This document shows, piece by piece, positions 1-8,050 of a DNA stretch of 19,761 nt. Source of the DNA: an uncultured Macromonas sp. GTDB lineage: Bacteria > Pseudomonadota > Gammaproteobacteria > Burkholderiales > Burkholderiaceae. Where the stretch lies: NCBI GenBank assembly GCA_946481585.1, contig CAMLOF010000022.1:1-19761 (forward strand), given 5' to 3'. Positions within the stretch are counted from its first letter, which is position 1, and every line of letters starts with the position of its first letter. The notes beneath the pieces are model-generated. The model saw only the letters and a list, made by a program, of their open reading frames with translations. It made no database searches and was not told where the DNA came from. A program made the position numbers and the translations under genes.

Positions 1-2
1 GC

Positions 3-947
3 TCAATGCCGCCAGACGTAGGACGAGTCGGGTTCGCGCAGCGTTTTGAGGGTCTGGCTGAACTCGAATGTGTCCAGGTTCAGGCGGCGCACTGTTTCGT
101 CCTGGAATGAAATGAAGGCAGCACGCTCGTCAGGGTGAAGTGACAGCGCCAGCGGGTTGCTTGGCAACGGCAGGCAGAAAAGCTCTCGCAGCCCTGTGTC
201 GAACACGGACAGCGAGTGTTCACCTGAGTTGGTGGTGATCAACCGGTCCTGTCCGTCTGCCGCCTGGAAGCGGTAAACCCGGTTGGGGTCGCGCCGCGTC
301 TTGCCACGTGCCACCACAGTCATGCTGGCCGTGTCCACGGCGACCAGGGTGTCATCGCCCCGGTTGGCTACGTAAAGCAGCGACTCGTCAGCCGACAACA
401 CATTGCCTTCAGGCACCGGGCCTGGCACCATGGCCACGGGCGTGAAGGTGGGGTCGTTGGGCCGGATCTTGGTGACGGTGTTGGACAGCAGGTTGAGCGC
501 GTAGGCGGTTTCGGCGTCACGTGTCAGCGCGAACAGGTGGGTCTTGTAACCGCCCGAGGGCACGGCCAGGTCGGGCACGTGGCGGTTCACCGGATCGGAG
601 AAGCGCAGCAGCACGTTGTGCCCTTCGGACATGACGTACAAGCGCCCCCGGGCGTCCACCGTGAGGCCGTGAGGACGGTGGTAGGGCCACAGGTTGAGCG
701 TGTGCACGTGCTCACGCCGCTGCAGATCGATGACGAAGACGGAGTGTCCCCCGGCGTCGCCCAGGTGGCTGGCCGTCTCGATGCCGTAGTGGCCCACGTA
801 GGCCATCTTGCGCTCCGGATCGACCGTGAACTCGTGCGGGAAGTTGGGCAGCACGATGTGCTTCTCGGCCTGGCCCGAGGCCAGGTCGTAGAAGCTGAAG
901 GTGTGCGCGCACTTCTGCACCAGCAGCAGGGTTTCTTTCTTGCTCAT
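3..947 (-). CDS. cytoplasmic YncE/lactonase-like beta-propeller protein
   Basis: 314 aa, complete. The protein shows repeated blade-like units typical of YVTN/YncE and lactonase-type propellers: a hydrophobic strand, then a D-P-E-R or D-A-R-G-type turn, then Y/V strands (for example AYVGHYG, RLYVMSEGHN, LLYVANRGDDTLVAVDT, AAFISFQD). There is no signal peptide or membrane segment, so it should be cytosolic, unlike secreted YncE. The ATG at 947 has an AAGGAC ribosome-binding site 6 nt upstream. It is the last gene of the leftward operon, 30 nt after the TRAP binding-protein gene. Some members of the propeller superfamily hydrolyse sugar lactones (6-phosphogluconolactonase type). In a sugar-acid operon a lactonase or a ligand-binding role is plausible, but no catalytic residue can be assigned from sequence alone. 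Family call good, function unknown. Confidence 0.75.
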   Translation of the reverse strand: MSKKETLLLVQKCAHTFSFYDLASGQAEKHIVLPNFPHEFTVDPERKMAYVGHYGIETASHLGDAGGHSVFVIDLQRREHVHTLNLWPYHRPHGLTVDARGRLYVMSEGHNVLLRFSDPVNRHVPDLAVPSGGYKTHLFALTRDAETAYALNLLSNTVTKIRPNDPTFTPVAMVPGPVPEGNVLSADESLLYVANRGDDTLVAVDTASMTVVARGKTRRDPNRVYRFQAADGQDRLITTNSGEHSLSVFDTGLRELFCLPLPSNPLALSLHPDERAAFISFQDETVRRLNLDTFEFSQTLKTLREPDSSYVWRH

Positions 948-977
948 GCTCGTGTCCTTGGGGCCGTGCGTTGGGCG

Positions 978-1970
978 TTACTTGATGGCATCCACCGCGG
1001 CCAGCAGTTCCGGGCCGTTCTTTGCCACATAGGCCTTGCGCAGTTCGTCACCGATCTGGGCCTTGAAAGCCGCCGGGTCGAAGTTCTCGACCACGTTCAT
1101 GCCCTGCTTGCGCAGCTCGGCAATGATCTGGGCCTCGTTCTTCTGGTTCAGCTGGCGCTGGAACTGCTTGGCCTCCTGCGCGGCGTCCAGCAGCACCTTC
1201 TGCAAGTCGGGGGCAAGAGCGTCGAACTTGGCCTTGTTGAGGACCACCGGCATGGCGGTGAAGGCGTGACGGGTCAAGGTCAGGTGCTTCTGCACCTCGT
1301 AGAACTTGGCGGAGTAAGTGATCTCGATCGGGTGCTCCTGCGCATCCACTGCGCCCGACTCCAACGCACTGTAGAGCTCGCTCAACGGCATGGGAACAGG
1401 ATTGGTGCCCAGCAGCTTCCAGGCCTGCACGTGAACGGGGTTGGGCTGGGTACGGATCTTCAGGCCCTTGACGTCAGCAGGCGTGCGCACCGCGCGGTTC
1501 TTGGTGGTGATGGAGCGGAAACCCACCTCCCAGAAGGCCAGTTGCTTGAGCCCGCTGCCCTCCAGCGCCTTCATCAGATCCTGGCCCACCTGCTGGTCCA
1601 CGGCCTTGTAGGCGTGTTCCCGGTCGCGGAACAGGAAGGGAATGTCCAGCACCTCGAAGCGCGAGTTCAATCCTGCAAAGTTGCCGCTGCCAGCCATCAT
1701 CATGTCGATGCTGCCGCCCCGCACACCACCGATGACGGTGGCGTCGTTGCCGAGTTGACTGGCCGGGAACACCTGCACCTCCAGCTTGCCCTGGCTGCGC
1801 TCCTTGACCATCTTGGCGAATTCCAGGGCGGCCAGGTGTTGAGAGGATGTGTCCGGGCCAGCGTGGGCGAAGCGCAGCTTGGTCTGCGCCTGGGCCGACA
1901 AGGGCAGGGCCATGGCAGCGGCCAGGCCGGCGCACAAGATGGGAAGTTGAATGAATTGACGCAGTTTCAT
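978..1970 (-). CDS. dctP: TRAP transporter periplasmic solute-binding protein, DctP family
   Basis: 330 aa. It is the periplasmic receptor of a tripartite ATP-independent transporter, which binds a carboxylate-bearing ligand and delivers it to the DctQM permease. Residues 1-29 form a Sec signal peptide ending near AQA-QT. The mature part starts KLRFAHAG, typical of the family. The conserved KIR motif at 171-173 (R173 would bind the ligand carboxylate) and the EHP segment at 212-214 after ALESGAVDAQ match sugar-acid-type DctP proteins. I chose the ATG at 1970 over an upstream in-frame start at 2033 because it begins the signal peptide and has a clean AGGAG site about 7 nt upstream. It lies 31 nt downstream of the DapA-like gene and is separated from dctQM by three enzyme genes, which is an unusual order. 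Substrate unknown; a hexonate, uronate or smaller sugar acid is inferred from the neighbours. Confidence 0.93.
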   Translation of the reverse strand: MKLRQFIQLPILCAGLAAAMALPLSAQAQTKLRFAHAGPDTSSQHLAALEFAKMVKERSQGKLEVQVFPASQLGNDATVIGGVRGGSIDMMMAGSGNFAGLNSRFEVLDIPFLFRDREHAYKAVDQQVGQDLMKALEGSGLKQLAFWEVGFRSITTKNRAVRTPADVKGLKIRTQPNPVHVQAWKLLGTNPVPMPLSELYSALESGAVDAQEHPIEITYSAKFYEVQKHLTLTRHAFTAMPVVLNKAKFDALAPDLQKVLLDAAQEAKQFQRQLNQKNEAQIIAELRKQGMNVVENFDPAAFKAQIGDELRKAYVAKNGPELLAAVDAIK

Positions 1971-2001
1971 GGTTGTCTCCTGTGTGAAAAAAAGGTTTGC
2001 C

Positions 2002-2931
2002 TCAGCGGCCCCAGCGCAGCACCAGCGGGTCAAGCCGGCGCGCGATGTCGATCAGTTGACGGCGCACTTCGGGGTGCATGGGTGGCCAGGGGGCACGTGG
2101 CGCCTCGCAGGCAATCACGCCGCCTTCCTTCATGAGCGCCTTGGCAGCCAGGAAACCGGCCTGGCGGTTCTCGTGGTTGATCAGCGGCAACCAGCGCTGG
2201 TATTCGGCGAAGGCCCTGTCCTTGTCGCCCGCGCGGTGCGCCTGGATGATGGGGCGGATGCCGTCGGCAAAGCCGCCTCCGGTCATGGCGCCCGTGGCAC
2301 CGGCTTCCAGGTCGGCCAGCAGCGTGATGGCCTCCTCGCCGTCCCATGGGCCTTCGATGGCCTCACCCCCCAGGGCGATGAGTTCGCGCAGCTTGTTTGC
2401 CGCACCGGCGGTTTCCATCTTGAAGTAGCTGACCTGCTCGATTTCCCTGGCCATGCGGGCCAGGAAGGCAGGCGGCAGCGGCGTGCCGGCGGCGGGCGCG
2501 TCCTGAACCATGATGGGGATGTCGATGGCGTCAGACACACCCTGGTAAAAGGCCTGGATCTGCGCTTCGCCGAAGCGGAAGGTGGCACCGTGGTAGGGCG
2601 GCATCACCATCACCATGGCCGCGCCCATGTCCTGCGCGCGGCGGCTGCGCTCCGCACAAATCCTGGTGCTGGTGTGCGTGGTCGTCACGATCACCGGCAC
2701 GCGACCGGCAACGTGCTCCAGCGCCGTGCGCGTGAGGATCTCGCGCTCCTCGTCTGCAATCAGGAACTGTTCAGAGAAGTTGGCCAGGATGCACAGACCA
2801 TCGACGCCTGAGTCGATCATGAAGTCCAGGCAACGCTTCTGGCTGCTCAGGTCCAGCGTGCCGTCGTCAAAGAAGGTGGAGGGAACCACCGGGAAGATGC
2901 CCCGGTAACGGGGGTTGGAAAGTCCGGGCAT
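2002..2931 (-). CDS. DapA/NanA-superfamily lyase or aldolase (class I, lysine Schiff base)
   Basis: 309 aa from the ATG at 2931. A GTG at 2943, overlapping the stop of the upstream gene (GTGA), is the alternative and would give 313 aa. The ATG has GAGG 6 nt upstream, lying in that overlap. This is a TIM-barrel enzyme of the dihydrodipicolinate synthase / N-acetylneuraminate lyase superfamily, which acts on 2-oxo acids through a lysine Schiff base. The likely Schiff-base lysine is K171 in SYFKMETAG. The usual catalytic tyrosine of the YN-P motif on the preceding strand is missing and the site reads MVQDAP (Q143, D144). The GTTGE loop reads ANFSEQ (50-55). It is therefore not a DapA housekeeping enzyme. 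Downstream of a sugar-acid dehydratase, a 2-keto-3-deoxy acid aldolase or dehydratase role is inferred. Superfamily assignment is firm, reaction uncertain. Confidence 0.85.
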   Translation of the reverse strand: MPGLSNPRYRGIFPVVPSTFFDDGTLDLSSQKRCLDFMIDSGVDGLCILANFSEQFLIADEEREILTRTALEHVAGRVPVIVTTTHTSTRICAERSRRAQDMGAAMVMVMPPYHGATFRFGEAQIQAFYQGVSDAIDIPIMVQDAPAAGTPLPPAFLARMAREIEQVSYFKMETAGAANKLRELIALGGEAIEGPWDGEEAITLLADLEAGATGAMTGGGFADGIRPIIQAHRAGDKDRAFAEYQRWLPLINHENRQAGFLAAKALMKEGGVIACEAPRAPWPPMHPEVRRQLIDIARRLDPLVLRWGR

Positions 2932-2939
2932 GCCGTACC

Positions 2940-4112
2940 TCACTCGGTGATCTGGAACTGGTCCAGGTACTCGGTGTTGAGCGTCAGGCCCAGACCAGGC
3001 ACGTCGTCGCGCAGATCCACAAAGCCGTTGTCGGCCACCGGCTCACCCTTGAAGATGTAATAGAACAGTTCGTTGCCCACCTCCACGTCGAACTGCGGGA
3101 AGTACTCGCTCATGGGCGAGGCCAGCGTGCTCATGGTCAGGTGGTAGTTGTGCATCTGGCCGGCGTGCGGAATCACCGGCACGCTGTAGGCCTCGCACAG
3201 CGCGTTGATCTTGTGCGCGGCGGTGATGCCACCCACCCGGTTGGTGTCGTACTGCACGACACTCACGGCCTTCTTGTCGAGCAGTTGCTTGAAGCCGTAC
3301 AGGCTGAACTCGTGCTCGCCGCCCGAGATGGGGATGCTGGTGAGCTGGTTCAACTCGGCGTAGCCGTCGATGTCATCGGCAATCACCGGCTCCTCCAGCC
3401 AGCGCGGCTCGAACTTCTCCAGCTTGGGGAGGATGCGCTTGGCGTACTCCAGGTTCCAGCCCATGTAGCACTCCAGCATCAGGTCGGTGTCGTAGCCGAT
3501 GACCTCGCGGATCGCCTCCACCGACTTGAGGTTTTCCTTCACGCCCTCCTGCAGGTGTGCCGGACCGTAACCAAAGCGCATCTTGAAGGCCTTGAACCCC
3601 TGGTCGAGGAAGGTCTGCGCCTCTTCCTGCATGGCCTTGAGGTCGGTGCGGTAGAGCTTGCTGTAGTAGCAGGGAATCTTTTCCTTGGTGCGGCCGCCCA
3701 GCAGCTTGAAGACGGGCTTGTTCACGCTCTTGCCCAGGATGTCCCAGATGGCCAGGTCCACGGCGGAGATGGCCGCCATGGTCACGCCCTTGCGGCCCCA
3801 GGCATGAGTGCTGCGGTACATGCGCTGCCACAGGTACTCGTAGTCCCACGGGTCCTGGCCCATGACCAGCGGGGCCAGGTACTCGTCGATGATGGCCTTG
3901 GCGATCTTGGGTGCGAGCGCCACGTTGCCCAGGCCAACGATGCCGTTGTCGGTCTCGATCTCGACCACGGTCCACGAGTGGAAGCGGAAGGTGCTCATGG
4001 TCTCCTTCCTGGAGTAAAGCAGGTCCATGGCGTTGGAGCAGAAGTTGCCCTGCGGCGGCACGGTGGGGCCTTTCCATTCATAGACGCGGGCGCGGACGGC
4101 GGTGATCTTCAT
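2940..4112 (-). CDS. enolase-superfamily sugar-acid dehydratase, L-rhamnonate-dehydratase-like (mandelate racemase/MLE family)
   Basis: 390 aa, normal for the family. It has an N-terminal capping domain (about 1-135) and a C-terminal barrel. Visible active-site elements are the K-M-R segment at 177-179, a probable first metal ligand E214 (in LECYMGW), E240 in WLEEP, E266 in SGGEHE, and the D289 (QYDTNRVGG) / H316 (VIPHAGQ) general acid-base dyad. The GYGP loop, SGGEHE and PHAG...HNYH segments resemble L-rhamnonate dehydratase (RhmD) more than mandelate racemase. Enzymes of this kind dehydrate an aldonic acid to a 2-keto-3-deoxy acid. The ATG at 4112 has AAGGA about 8 nt upstream. The stop overlaps or abuts the DapA-like gene, pointing to sequential steps. 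The true substrate cannot be read from sequence. Confidence 0.88.
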   Translation of the reverse strand: MKITAVRARVYEWKGPTVPPQGNFCSNAMDLLYSRKETMSTFRFHSWTVVEIETDNGIVGLGNVALAPKIAKAIIDEYLAPLVMGQDPWDYEYLWQRMYRSTHAWGRKGVTMAAISAVDLAIWDILGKSVNKPVFKLLGGRTKEKIPCYYSKLYRTDLKAMQEEAQTFLDQGFKAFKMRFGYGPAHLQEGVKENLKSVEAIREVIGYDTDLMLECYMGWNLEYAKRILPKLEKFEPRWLEEPVIADDIDGYAELNQLTSIPISGGEHEFSLYGFKQLLDKKAVSVVQYDTNRVGGITAAHKINALCEAYSVPVIPHAGQMHNYHLTMSTLASPMSEYFPQFDVEVGNELFYYIFKGEPVADNGFVDLRDDVPGLGLTLNTEYLDQFQITE

Positions 4113-4163
4113 GGAGAAATCCTTGGGTGGGGTCGAAAGGTGTTGTGAGGGAAGCGGGAAGCG

Positions 4164-5198
4164 TCAGACCTGCGCCCAACGTGCGTGCAGGGCGCTGGCA
4201 CCCATGCGGGCAGCTATGCGCAAGGCGTTGTAGGTGGCGTTGACGTCGGCACGGCCCTGGCCAGCGATGTCATAGGCGGTGCCGTGGGCCGGCGTGGTGA
4301 TGGGCAGGGGCAGGCCGCCCTGTACCGTCACGCCTTTGCTGAAGCCCATCAGCTTGATGGCGATCTGGCCCTGGTCGTGGTAGAGCGTGACGATGGCGTC
4401 GTACTCGCCGTCGCGCGCCTTCAGGAAAATGGTGTCGGCAGGGAAAGGCCCGGCAATGGGCAGACCCTCTGCATTGAGCGCGCGCACGGCGGGTTCGATG
4501 ATGTCGATTTCCTCGCGGCCGCAGGTGCCCCCGTCGCCGCCATGCGGGTTGAAGGCTGCAACGGCCACACGAGGTTGCGCGAAGCCCGCCGCCTGCAGCG
4601 AGCGGTGGATGAGGCGCGCCGCATCCATGATCCGCGCCTGGCTCAGGTGGCTGGCTGCGTCCTTGAGCGGGATGTGCGAGGACACACGCGAGGTCCACAA
4701 GTTGCCCAGGGTGTTGAACTCGCAGAAATAGCTCTTGACGCCAAGGTACTCAGCGAAATGGTGCAGTTCGTCCTCGTGCCGCAGGCCGCCCAGTTTCATC
4801 GCGTGCTTGTTGAGCGGTGCAAAGCAGATCGCATCAACGTCCTTGCGCAATGCCGCGTCCATGCAGGCGTTGAGCACGCGGATGACCGAGGCCCCTCCAG
4901 GGGCCTGCGCCACCGAACGTTGCACCTGTTCAGGCCGAACGGTGTCCATGGGCAGCCAGGCAGGCACGTGGGGTTGAGCCCGGCCCCGGACTTCATCGAA
5001 ACGGGACACCTCGTGTGTGGCCACCCGCACACCGGCGATCTGCTGGCCCTGCTCCCACAGCCAGGGATCGCCCGCGAGCACGATGTTGGCGTGCTGTGCG
5101 GCATCGGTCTGGCCCAGCAAGCGGGCCATCAGTTCAGGGCCGATACCGGCCGGGTCACCCAGGGTGAGGGCAACAACAGGAAGGTGGGAAGAACTCAT
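4164..5198 (-). CDS. pdxA2: PdxA2-type 4-phospho-acid dehydrogenase (4-hydroxythreonine-4-phosphate dehydrogenase family)
   Basis: 344 aa. It is an NAD-dependent, metal-requiring oxidative decarboxylase family member. Family landmarks are GDPAGIGPE at 14-22, three metal-binding histidines H175 (SSHIPL), H219 (NPHGGDGG) and H274 (YHDQGQ), and HGTAYDIAG at 305-313. Classical PdxA serves pyridoxal phosphate synthesis. The paralogue PdxA2 oxidises 4-phospho-D-threonate or 4-phospho-D-erythronate in four-carbon acid-sugar catabolism. Placement between TRAP permease genes and a sugar-acid dehydratase argues for the catabolic type. The DUF1537 kinase that normally makes its phosphorylated substrate is not in this window. 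The ATG at 5198 has only a weak GAGAG site. Family sure, catabolic assignment inferred from context. Confidence 0.85.
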   Translation of the reverse strand: MSSSHLPVVALTLGDPAGIGPELMARLLGQTDAAQHANIVLAGDPWLWEQGQQIAGVRVATHEVSRFDEVRGRAQPHVPAWLPMDTVRPEQVQRSVAQAPGGASVIRVLNACMDAALRKDVDAICFAPLNKHAMKLGGLRHEDELHHFAEYLGVKSYFCEFNTLGNLWTSRVSSHIPLKDAASHLSQARIMDAARLIHRSLQAAGFAQPRVAVAAFNPHGGDGGTCGREEIDIIEPAVRALNAEGLPIAGPFPADTIFLKARDGEYDAIVTLYHDQGQIAIKLMGFSKGVTVQGGLPLPITTPAHGTAYDIAGQGRADVNATYNALRIAARMGASALHARWAQV

Positions 5199-5237
5199 GT
5201 ACGGCTCTCAATGACAAGATAGGTGGAATGCATCGCT

Positions 5238-6518
5238 TCAGTAGAACCAGCGAGCCGGCACCATGACGATGGACGGAAAGAGGATGAGCAACGTCAGCAC
5301 CAGCAGCTGCGCCAGCAGGAAGGGCCAGACACCCCGAGTAACCGCGCCCAGCGGCTCACGCGACACCCCAGCCACCACGTTGAGCACGGTGCCCACAGGG
5401 GGTGTCAACAGACCGATGGCGTTGTTCATGATGAACAGCACGCCAAAGTAGATGGGGTCGATGCCCGCCTGCTTGACGATGGGCATCAGCACCGGTGTGA
5501 GGATCAGCACCGTGGGCATGAGGTCCAGCGCGGTTCCGACCACCACCACCAGGGCCATCATGGCCAACATGAGCAGGAGCTTGTTGTCCATCAGCGGACG
5601 CAGCAGTTCCGTCACCTCGGCCGGGATGTTGGCAATGGTGATCAGCCAGGCCGACACCAGCGCGGTGGCCACCAGGAACATCACCACGCTGGAGGTCTTG
5701 GCCGCCTGCAGCATCAGTTCCGGCAGGGCGGGCAGCTTGAGTTCGCGGTAGACGAACAGGCCCACCAGCAGTGAATAGACGGCGGCCACCACGGCGGCCT
5801 CGGTGGGCGTGAAAACGCCCGCCTTCATGCCTCCGATGATGACCACTGGCAGCGCCAAGGCCCACAAACCGTCGCGCACGGCGTGGCGCAGACGGGCCCA
5901 CTCGAAACGGCGGCCCTCGACGGCAGGGGCGTCCTTGCGGGCGCAGAGCCACCAGGTCACCCAGAGGGCCGCGCCCATCAGGATGCCGGGCACGATACCG
6001 GCAAGGAACAGCTTGGTGATGGACACCTGCGCGGCCACGCCAAAGATGACGAAGGGAATGGACGGCGGAATGACAGGCGCAATGATGCCGCCTGCCGCGA
6101 TCAGACCTGATGCACGGGGGATGTTGTAGCCCGCCTGGCGCATCAACGGGATCAGCACCGCCGCCAGGGCCGCCGTGTCGGCCACGGCCGAACCGGAAAT
6201 GCTGGCCATGACCAGCGCGGCCAGAATCGCCACGTAGCCCAGACCACCCCGCACATGGCCCACCACGGCCTCGGCCATGGCGATGATGCGCCGGGAAATG
6301 CCGCCAGCGTTCATCAACTCGCCCGCCAGCATGAAGAAGGGCACCGCCATCAACGGGTAGTTGTTGACACCCTCCAGCAGGTTCTGCGCAAGGATCTGGG
6401 TGTCGAAATTGCCCATGTACACCATGAGCGCCACGCCGCACACCACAAGGGCGAATGCGATGGGCATGCCCAGCGCCATGGCGCCAAGCAGAGAAGACAC
6501 GAAAACAACGATGGTCAT
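5238..6518 (-). CDS. dctM: TRAP transporter large permease, DctM family
   Basis: 426 aa, the usual length. It is the large membrane subunit of a TRAP transporter that uses an ion gradient to move a sugar or organic acid inwards. It is strongly hydrophobic throughout, with about 11-12 predicted membrane spans. Family motifs are GISRRI then GHVRGGLGY, the SGSAVADTAA segment near residues 108-117, IPPSIPFVI after GGIIAPV, and NNAIGLLTPPVGT near the C-terminus. The ATG at 6518 has AAGGAC 5-6 nt upstream and follows the small permease stop by 9 nt, so the two are translated together. The gap to the downstream pdxA2 gene is 39 nt. Confidence 0.95.
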   Translation of the reverse strand: MTIVVFVSSLLGAMALGMPIAFALVVCGVALMVYMGNFDTQILAQNLLEGVNNYPLMAVPFFMLAGELMNAGGISRRIIAMAEAVVGHVRGGLGYVAILAALVMASISGSAVADTAALAAVLIPLMRQAGYNIPRASGLIAAGGIIAPVIPPSIPFVIFGVAAQVSITKLFLAGIVPGILMGAALWVTWWLCARKDAPAVEGRRFEWARLRHAVRDGLWALALPVVIIGGMKAGVFTPTEAAVVAAVYSLLVGLFVYRELKLPALPELMLQAAKTSSVVMFLVATALVSAWLITIANIPAEVTELLRPLMDNKLLLMLAMMALVVVVGTALDLMPTVLILTPVLMPIVKQAGIDPIYFGVLFIMNNAIGLLTPPVGTVLNVVAGVSREPLGAVTRGVWPFLLAQLLVLTLLILFPSIVMVPARWFY

Positions 6519-6527
6519 GGCCCGTCC

Positions 6528-7031
6528 TTATTCGACTTGCGCCTGATGATTGGCCGCGAGTTCCGCCACGGGCATGCGGCCAGTGAGCTGGCGCCACAAG
6601 GAATGCAGCAGCACCAGCGCAATGCCCACCGAGGTGACCAGCAACCCGGAAAACACCAGCCCCATGGGCACACCGGTAACGGGCGAGTGGTCGTCCATGG
6701 CCAGCACCACCTGCTTCCAGGTGCCGTGGCCCAGCAGTGCACAGCAGCCCAGCATCAGCGCGTCCGAGGTGAAGCGCGCGATGCGCTGGCCCCACACGGG
6801 CAGGGCCGCGATGACGCTGTTCATGCCCAGGTGGGCGCCGTCGTGCATGGCCACCAGGGCCCCCAGCAGCGTCAGCCACATGAAGACGAAGCGCGACACC
6901 TCCTCCGAAAAAACGATGCCGGAGTTGAAGCCGTAACGCAGCACCACGTTGCCAAACACGAGCACCACCATCACACCCAGCAAGGCGATCAGCAGCCACT
7001 CGATCAAGCGGATCACGACACGAGGAATCAT
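6528..7031 (-). CDS. dctQ: TRAP transporter small permease, DctQ family
   Basis: 167 aa with four predicted membrane spans, the size and topology of DctQ subunits. After the first span the family motif is clear: LRYGFNSGIVFSEEVSRF, followed by a second span FMWLTLLGAL. It pairs with the large permease just downstream to form the membrane complex. The ATG at 7031 has a GGAG site with about 7 nt spacing. It starts 13 nt after the end of the Bug-type binding-protein gene, so it appears to be the second gene of the operon. Confidence 0.93.
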   Translation of the reverse strand: MIPRVVIRLIEWLLIALLGVMVVLVFGNVVLRYGFNSGIVFSEEVSRFVFMWLTLLGALVAMHDGAHLGMNSVIAALPVWGQRIARFTSDALMLGCCALLGHGTWKQVVLAMDDHSPVTGVPMGLVFSGLLVTSVGIALVLLHSLWRQLTGRMPVAELAANHQAQVE

Positions 7032-7044
7032 GGACGGCTCCTGC

Positions 7045-8004
7045 TCAGTCCAGCTTGATGTTCTTCTTGCGGATCAGGTCGCCATAGCGCTGGTTCTCGG
7101 CGTTGTGGAACGCCAGGAACTGCGCCTGCGACATGGGCGTGAGGTCGGCGCCGATCGCGCTCAGGCGCGTCTGCGTCTCGGGCATCGCAATCACCTTGTT
7201 GATCTCGGTGTTCAGGCGATCCACCACCGCCTTGGGTGTGCCAGCCGGGGCATAGACGCCATACCACGCACTCATCTCCACGCCCTTCACACCGGCCTCG
7301 GCCATGGTCGGCACGTCGGGCAGTTGCGGGTTGCGCTTGGCGGCAGCCACCGCCAGTGGCTTGATCTTGCCGTTGCGGATGTGCCCGATGACCGAAGGCA
7401 TGGTGTCGAAACTGAGCTGCACACGCCCGGCCATCAGGTCCATCAGCGCCGGGCTGCTGCCACGGTAAGGAATGTGGGTGATGAAGGTGCCCGTCACATC
7501 CTTGAACAGCTCAGCGGCGATGTGCTGCGTGCTGCCTGAGCCGCTGGTGGCGTAGTTCAACTGACCCGGTTTGCCCTTGGCCATCTTCACCAGTTCGGCC
7601 ACGCTGGACACCCCCAGGCCGGTGTTGACCACCAGCACGTTCGGCACCGCGCCCACGAAGGCCACCGGCACCAGGTCTTTGTTGTTGTCGTAGGAAAGCT
7701 TCAGCAGGTGCGGCGCGATTGCGTGCGCGGTGGACACCCCCATCACCAGCGTGTGCCCGTCGTTGGACTTGGCGGTGATGTCCGCCGCCAGGGTATTGGA
7801 CGCACCGGGCCGGTTCTCCACCACCACCGTCTGCTTGAGCAGCGGCCCCAGGCGGTCTGCCACGGCGCGCGCCATGGCGTCGGTACCCCCACCCGGGGCC
7901 GAACCCACCAGAAGCTTCACGGGCTGGGTCGGCCACTCTTGCGCCTGGGCGCCAGCAACCATGGCCAGCAGGCCTGCCGAGAGAAATAGTTTGCGTCGAT
8001 TCAC
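7045..8004 (-). CDS. Bug-type tripartite tricarboxylate transporter solute-binding protein (TctC family)
   Basis: 319 aa from a GTG start at 8004, chosen because it has AGGAG 7 nt upstream and begins a compact signal peptide (residues 1-21, ending AQA-QE). An in-frame start at 8061 would add an Arg-rich tail and run into the -10 of the proposed promoter. Bug-family landmarks are PVKLLVGSAPGGGTD near residues 28-42, YATSGSGSTQH, and HIPYRGSSPALMDLMAGRVQ. Such proteins capture carboxylates in the periplasm and are very abundant in Burkholderiales, mostly without their own TctAB permease. None is visible here. It is the first gene of the leftward operon and is followed by TRAP permease genes. 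Whether it feeds a distant TctAB, signals, or has a moonlighting role is unknown. Confidence 0.92.
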   Translation of the reverse strand: MNRRKLFLSAGLLAMVAGAQAQEWPTQPVKLLVGSAPGGGTDAMARAVADRLGPLLKQTVVVENRPGASNTLAADITAKSNDGHTLVMGVSTAHAIAPHLLKLSYDNNKDLVPVAFVGAVPNVLVVNTGLGVSSVAELVKMAKGKPGQLNYATSGSGSTQHIAAELFKDVTGTFITHIPYRGSSPALMDLMAGRVQLSFDTMPSVIGHIRNGKIKPLAVAAAKRNPQLPDVPTMAEAGVKGVEMSAWYGVYAPAGTPKAVVDRLNTEINKVIAMPETQTRLSAIGADLTPMSQAQFLAFHNAENQRYGDLIRKKNIKLD

Positions 8005-8050
8005 GTGCTGTCTCCTGTGTTTCCCCCGCTGTTCTCGTGAGGGTGAACGG

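Noticed and set aside
1971..2033. Upstream in-frame start for the DctP gene
   Set aside because: It would overlap the DapA-like gene and bury the signal peptide behind 21 residues; the ATG at 1970 has a good AGGAG site.
537..2135. Long open frame (532 codons) on the plus strand across the propeller, DctP and DapA-like genes
   Set aside because: It is antisense to three well-supported genes, rich in His/Val/Gly/Leu as expected of GC-rich shadow frames, and shows no family motif.
4185..5222. Plus-strand frame of 345 codons mirroring pdxA2
   Set aside because: It is a complement shadow of a gene whose metal histidines and family motifs are all present on the minus strand.
5356..6999. Minus-strand frame of 547 codons through dctM and dctQ in another phase
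   Set aside because: Its composition is Arg/Gly/His-rich without hydrophobic spans, while the DctM and DctQ frames carry clear transporter motifs.
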